Shown: positions 50,849-53,278 of the stretch, in pieces
Layout: each line of letters starts with the position of its first letter
How positions within the stretch are numbered: position 1 is the stretch's first letter
Source of the DNA: Planctomycetota bacterium
GTDB taxonomy: Bacteria > Planctomycetota > Planctomycetia > Pirellulales > Pirellulaceae
NCBI GenBank assembly: GCA_026692845.1
Contig: JAPLNM010000050.1
Span: 1 to 53,278, forward strand
DNA: 53,278 bases
Direction of reading: 5' to 3'
Notes under the pieces: generated by a model
The model's database searches: none
Seen by the model: the letters and a program-made list of their open reading frames with translations, nothing else
Told to the model about the DNA's origin: nothing
Position numbers and translations under genes: made by a program

Positions 50849-52726
50849 ATGTCGATCGTCAACGTAGCTGCATATCGGTTCCATCCGCTGGAACAACTCC
50901 AAGTGCGACGAGACACGCTTCGAAGGTTGTGCTATGAGCTCGACCTCAAGGGGACGATCTTGCTTAGTGGCGAAGGGATCAACCTGTTCGTTGCCGGGCC
51001 TAGGCAAGGGGTTGACTGCGTCTTGGCAGCCGTCCGATCGATCCCCGGTTTTGAAGAGTTACCGGTCAAGCAGAGCGAGACCGATTACCAGCCATTCAAC
51101 CGAATGCTCGTGAAGATCAAGCAGGAGATCATACCGGTTGGATGTACGGACATTGCGCCGGTGGCTGAGTCGTCGCCGAAAATCGCACCTCGGGAGTTGA
51201 AGCGATGGCTCGACGAGAACCAGGAAGTTGCCTTGCTCGATACGCGCAACGACTACGAAGTCTCGCTTGGGACCTTCAAAGGCGCGATCGACTTGAACCT
51301 CAAGACCTTTCGAGAGTTTCCCGCTGCGGCAGCTGCTTTACCCGAGGAGATCAAGCAGCGACCGGTGGTGATGTTTTGTACGGGGGGTATCCGATGCGAA
51401 AAGATCGGGCCCTACATGAAAGGACTCGGATTCGAGAAGATCTATCAGCTCGAAGGAGGCATCCTGAAGTACTTTGAGGAGTGCGAGCAGGAGCACTACG
51501 AAGGGACCTGTTTTGTGTTTGATCAACGCGTGGCCGTCGATCCCTCGTTGGCTCCAACGGAATTGTACGAGTGCTTTGCGTGCAAGCATGTGCTAACCCC
51601 TGAGGATTGCAGTTCACCGATGTATCGCGAGGGGACCAGTTGCCCCCATTGTTACGTCAGCCAACCAGAGCTTGTAGAGTTTGCTCGACAGCGACAAGAG
51701 GGGCGGATTCGCAAGATCGCTGAGTCTCAACCCGGCACGGTTCCTTATGAGAATCGTCGCTGGATTTCGATCCCCAAGCGTTGCAATCAAATGCGGCTGA
51801 TCGATGCATTGCAAGAGATTTATCCACCGTACAGGCCAGAGCAATGGCTCGATGCGATCGGCAAGGGCGAGATCACTCGTCCTGCATCGACCAAGGGTCA
51901 GTGGAAGACCCTCGAGGTCGATCCGGAACAGTTGGTCCAAGAGGGGCAGCGTTTTTTGCACAGCATTCCCAATTACGTCGAGCCACCGATCGATCCGAAT
52001 ATTTCATTGGTCTACCAGGACGAAGCGATCGTTGTGATCGACAAGAGTGCACCCTTGCCATTGCATCCCTCGGGTCGTTATCAGAAGAATACTCTCGAAT
52101 CGTTGCTTCATGAGGCTTATTTTCCCGAGAAGCTCCGACCTGCCCATCGCATCGATGCGATGACTACGGGTTTGGTGGTATTCACCCGCAAATACGTTTA
52201 TGCCAAGAAGGTCCAAACGCAGTTTGCGCAAGGATTGGTGCAAAAAGCGTATTTGGCATGGGTTCAGGGCGTTCCGACATGGCAAGCCACACGGTGTGAT
52301 TTAGCGATTGGCGACGAGGTACTTGCCAACGGAGGCCGCGCGTTGGATTTAGCCGGGCAAACCTGCGAGACAGAGTTTCGAGTTCTGCGTACGGAATCGA
52401 ATGACCGACTGATTGAGGGCAGGCAGGAGTTGTTTAGTCTCATTGAGGCCAAACCGATTACAGGCAGGACCCATCAGATACGAATCCACTTAGCCGCCAT
52501 GGGGCATCCCATCGTGGGTGATCCCCTTTATTTGCCGGGTGGATCGAGCAGAGAGACTGGGGGTGAGTATTCGGAGACCGAAAATGCACTTTCGGAACGC
52601 CCCCGAATGTTATTGCACGCTTGGAAACTGGAGTTTGAGCATCCGCTTAGTTCGCAGCGAGTGGGGTATACGTCGAATCGCATCGAGGGTTTTGAACAAT
52701 CGCTAAGCAATAGAATTTTACGTTGA
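50849..52726 (+). CDS. Fusion of TrhO-type rhodanese and RluA-type pseudouridine synthase
   Basis: A 625-residue two-domain RNA-modification protein. Residues 1-240 match the UPF0176/TrhO family: GEGINLFVAGP, the rhodanese active-site loop MFCTGGIRCEK (Cys177) and GFEKIYQLEGGI. TrhO hydroxylates uridine 34 of certain tRNAs. A Cys-rich zinc-like segment follows (CFACKHVL, SCPHCY) at about 240-275. Residues about 390-620 are an RluA-type synthase with AHRIDAMTTGLVVF (catalytic Asp436) and ITGRTHQIRIHLAAMGHPIV. There is no S4 domain, although a linker at about 310-370 is unassigned. ATG 50849 is chosen because it matches the TrhO N-terminus; an in-frame TTG lies upstream. A single continuous frame argues against a sequencing artefact. 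Confidence 0.88.
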   Translation: MSIVNVAAYRFHPLEQLQVRRDTLRRLCYELDLKGTILLSGEGINLFVAGPRQGVDCVLAAVRSIPGFEELPVKQSETDYQPFNRMLVKIKQEIIPVGCTDIAPVAESSPKIAPRELKRWLDENQEVALLDTRNDYEVSLGTFKGAIDLNLKTFREFPAAAAALPEEIKQRPVVMFCTGGIRCEKIGPYMKGLGFEKIYQLEGGILKYFEECEQEHYEGTCFVFDQRVAVDPSLAPTELYECFACKHVLTPEDCSSPMYREGTSCPHCYVSQPELVEFARQRQEGRIRKIAESQPGTVPYENRRWISIPKRCNQMRLIDALQEIYPPYRPEQWLDAIGKGEITRPASTKGQWKTLEVDPEQLVQEGQRFLHSIPNYVEPPIDPNISLVYQDEAIVVIDKSAPLPLHPSGRYQKNTLESLLHEAYFPEKLRPAHRIDAMTTGLVVFTRKYVYAKKVQTQFAQGLVQKAYLAWVQGVPTWQATRCDLAIGDEVLANGGRALDLAGQTCETEFRVLRTESNDRLIEGRQELFSLIEAKPITGRTHQIRIHLAAMGHPIVGDPLYLPGGSSRETGGEYSETENALSERPRMLLHAWKLEFEHPLSSQRVGYTSNRIEGFEQSLSNRILR

Positions 52727-53278
52727 AAATAATTTTAAATAGACCTATAGGTGTCGCTCGCCGGGCTAAAACCAAACAGTCAAATACCCCGTGTTCAATC
52801 ACGTAGGTGTCAGGCAATTCCCGCAGGCTCGATGGTGTTTTCCGCGGCAAAGCCCGCGGCTTGCGCCTAGGCGGCTCACGGGGTTGAATCACCGGTGAGC
52901 CAACCAGCGTCAGCGGTTGGGCGATTTAACTAAGCCCGCCAGGAAGCTGCGTCTGGGCACCAGCAGGCTAGCGATTTCCATCGGTGCAGCCCGATCGATT
53001 CGGGACGTGGCGTATAGCCATCGCCCGCGGCTTGCGCCTAGGCGGCTCACGGGGTTGAATCACCGGTGAGCCAACCAGCGCCAGCGGTTGGGCGATTTAA
53101 CTAAGCCCGCCAGGAAGCTGCGTCTGGGCACCAGCAGGTGTGCGATTTTCATCGGTGCAGCACCATCAATTCGGTACGTGGCGTATAGCCATCGCCCGCG
53201 GCTTGCGCCTAGGCGGCTCACGGGGTTGAATCACCGGTGAGCCAACCAGCGCCAGCGGTTGGGCGATTTAACTAAGCC
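52727..53278. other. Terminal non-coding region
   Basis: The last 552 bp hold no gene I can support. The first 126 bp are AT-rich then GC-rich, with CCGCGG palindromes around 52841-52859. The rest is the 171-bp repeat array, which continues beyond the window. Confidence 0.7.
52853..53278. repeat. 171-bp tandem repeat array, 2.5 copies visible
   Basis: Units begin with CCCGCGGCTTGCGCCTAGGC at 52853, 53024 and 53195, so the period is exactly 171 bp; the third is cut by the window edge. The first ~115 bp of the unit are nearly invariant and the last ~55 bp diverge more. The conserved part contains several potential hairpins: GGCTCAC/GTGAGCC, CCAACC/GGTTGG, GGGC/GCCC and CTGG/CCAG, plus the palindrome GCCTAGGC. 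No open frame is maintained, which suggests a structured non-coding repeat. Confidence 0.95.

Noticed and set aside
52853-53278. Possible integron attC array (GTTGGGC and ATTTAAC resemble attC core boxes)
   Set aside because: The period is constant at 171 bp, no cassette genes lie between the boxes and no integrase of the intI type is in the window. The box matches are short enough to be chance.

Overview
The window looks like ordinary chromosomal DNA from a planctomycete, most likely Pirellulales-related. This is inferred from gene content, with no database search. Diagnostic items are a planctomycete-type cytochrome c/DUF1549/DUF1553 protein followed directly by a DUF1501 protein (17.8-22.5 kb), a giant secreted protein with a LEPR-XLL-like N-terminus and a C-terminal dockerin (42.3-46.5 kb), twin clpP genes, and a divergent membrane pyrophosphatase. 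I see no rRNA, tRNA, CRISPR, prophage or insertion sequence.

Layout. 0-9 kb: a 36-bp hairpin repeat array, then mutY and a secreted PDZ protein (minus), a PHP-family exported protein (plus), the sigma-70 factor (minus), proA and a FliM/SpoA-like protein (plus). 9-17 kb (minus): a SWIM/SNF2 helicase and a tight four-gene run of superoxide dismutase, DUF808 membrane protein, ABC ATPase and secreted S15 peptidase, the last three joined by ATGA stop/start overlaps. 17-24 kb (plus): flavodoxin-like protein, cytochrome/DUF1549/DUF1553 protein, DUF1501 protein, ribD and a small lipoprotein with a strong terminator. 24-31 kb: a XerC/D recombinase (minus), a galE pseudogene and a PlsC-like acyltransferase (plus), then a minus-strand group of pdxH, thiD, a zinc alcohol dehydrogenase and an unrecognised protein. 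31-38 kb: an exported acidic protein, a Nudix-like protein, a small unknown gene, an alpha/beta hydrolase, a membrane-anchored repeat protein and an rluD-type pseudouridine synthase. 38-42 kb: clpP1-clpP2 with a strong terminator, then hppA with an unusual repeat-bearing terminator. 42-53 kb: the metalloprotease/cadherin/dockerin protein, a Gly/His/Met-rich lipoprotein, an ilvE-type aminotransferase (minus), pyrH-frr, an exported HAD phosphatase and a fusion of a TrhO-type rhodanese with an RluA-type pseudouridine synthase. The window closes with a 171-bp tandem repeat array.

Most genes are core metabolism or information processing. The unusual content lies in the DNA between and inside them. 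Short tandem duplications (9-36 bp periods) occur at many places; all of those seen inside genes have periods divisible by three. There are several hairpin arrays just downstream of genes, one dispersed repeat pair, a terminator whose 5' arm is present five times, and a decayed galE. The protein-level points most worth following are the TrhO-RluA fusion, the divergent pyrophosphatase, the SOD-DUF808-ABC-S15 operon and a MutY with Glu where the catalytic Asp is expected. I did not find a clearly new defence or mobile system.
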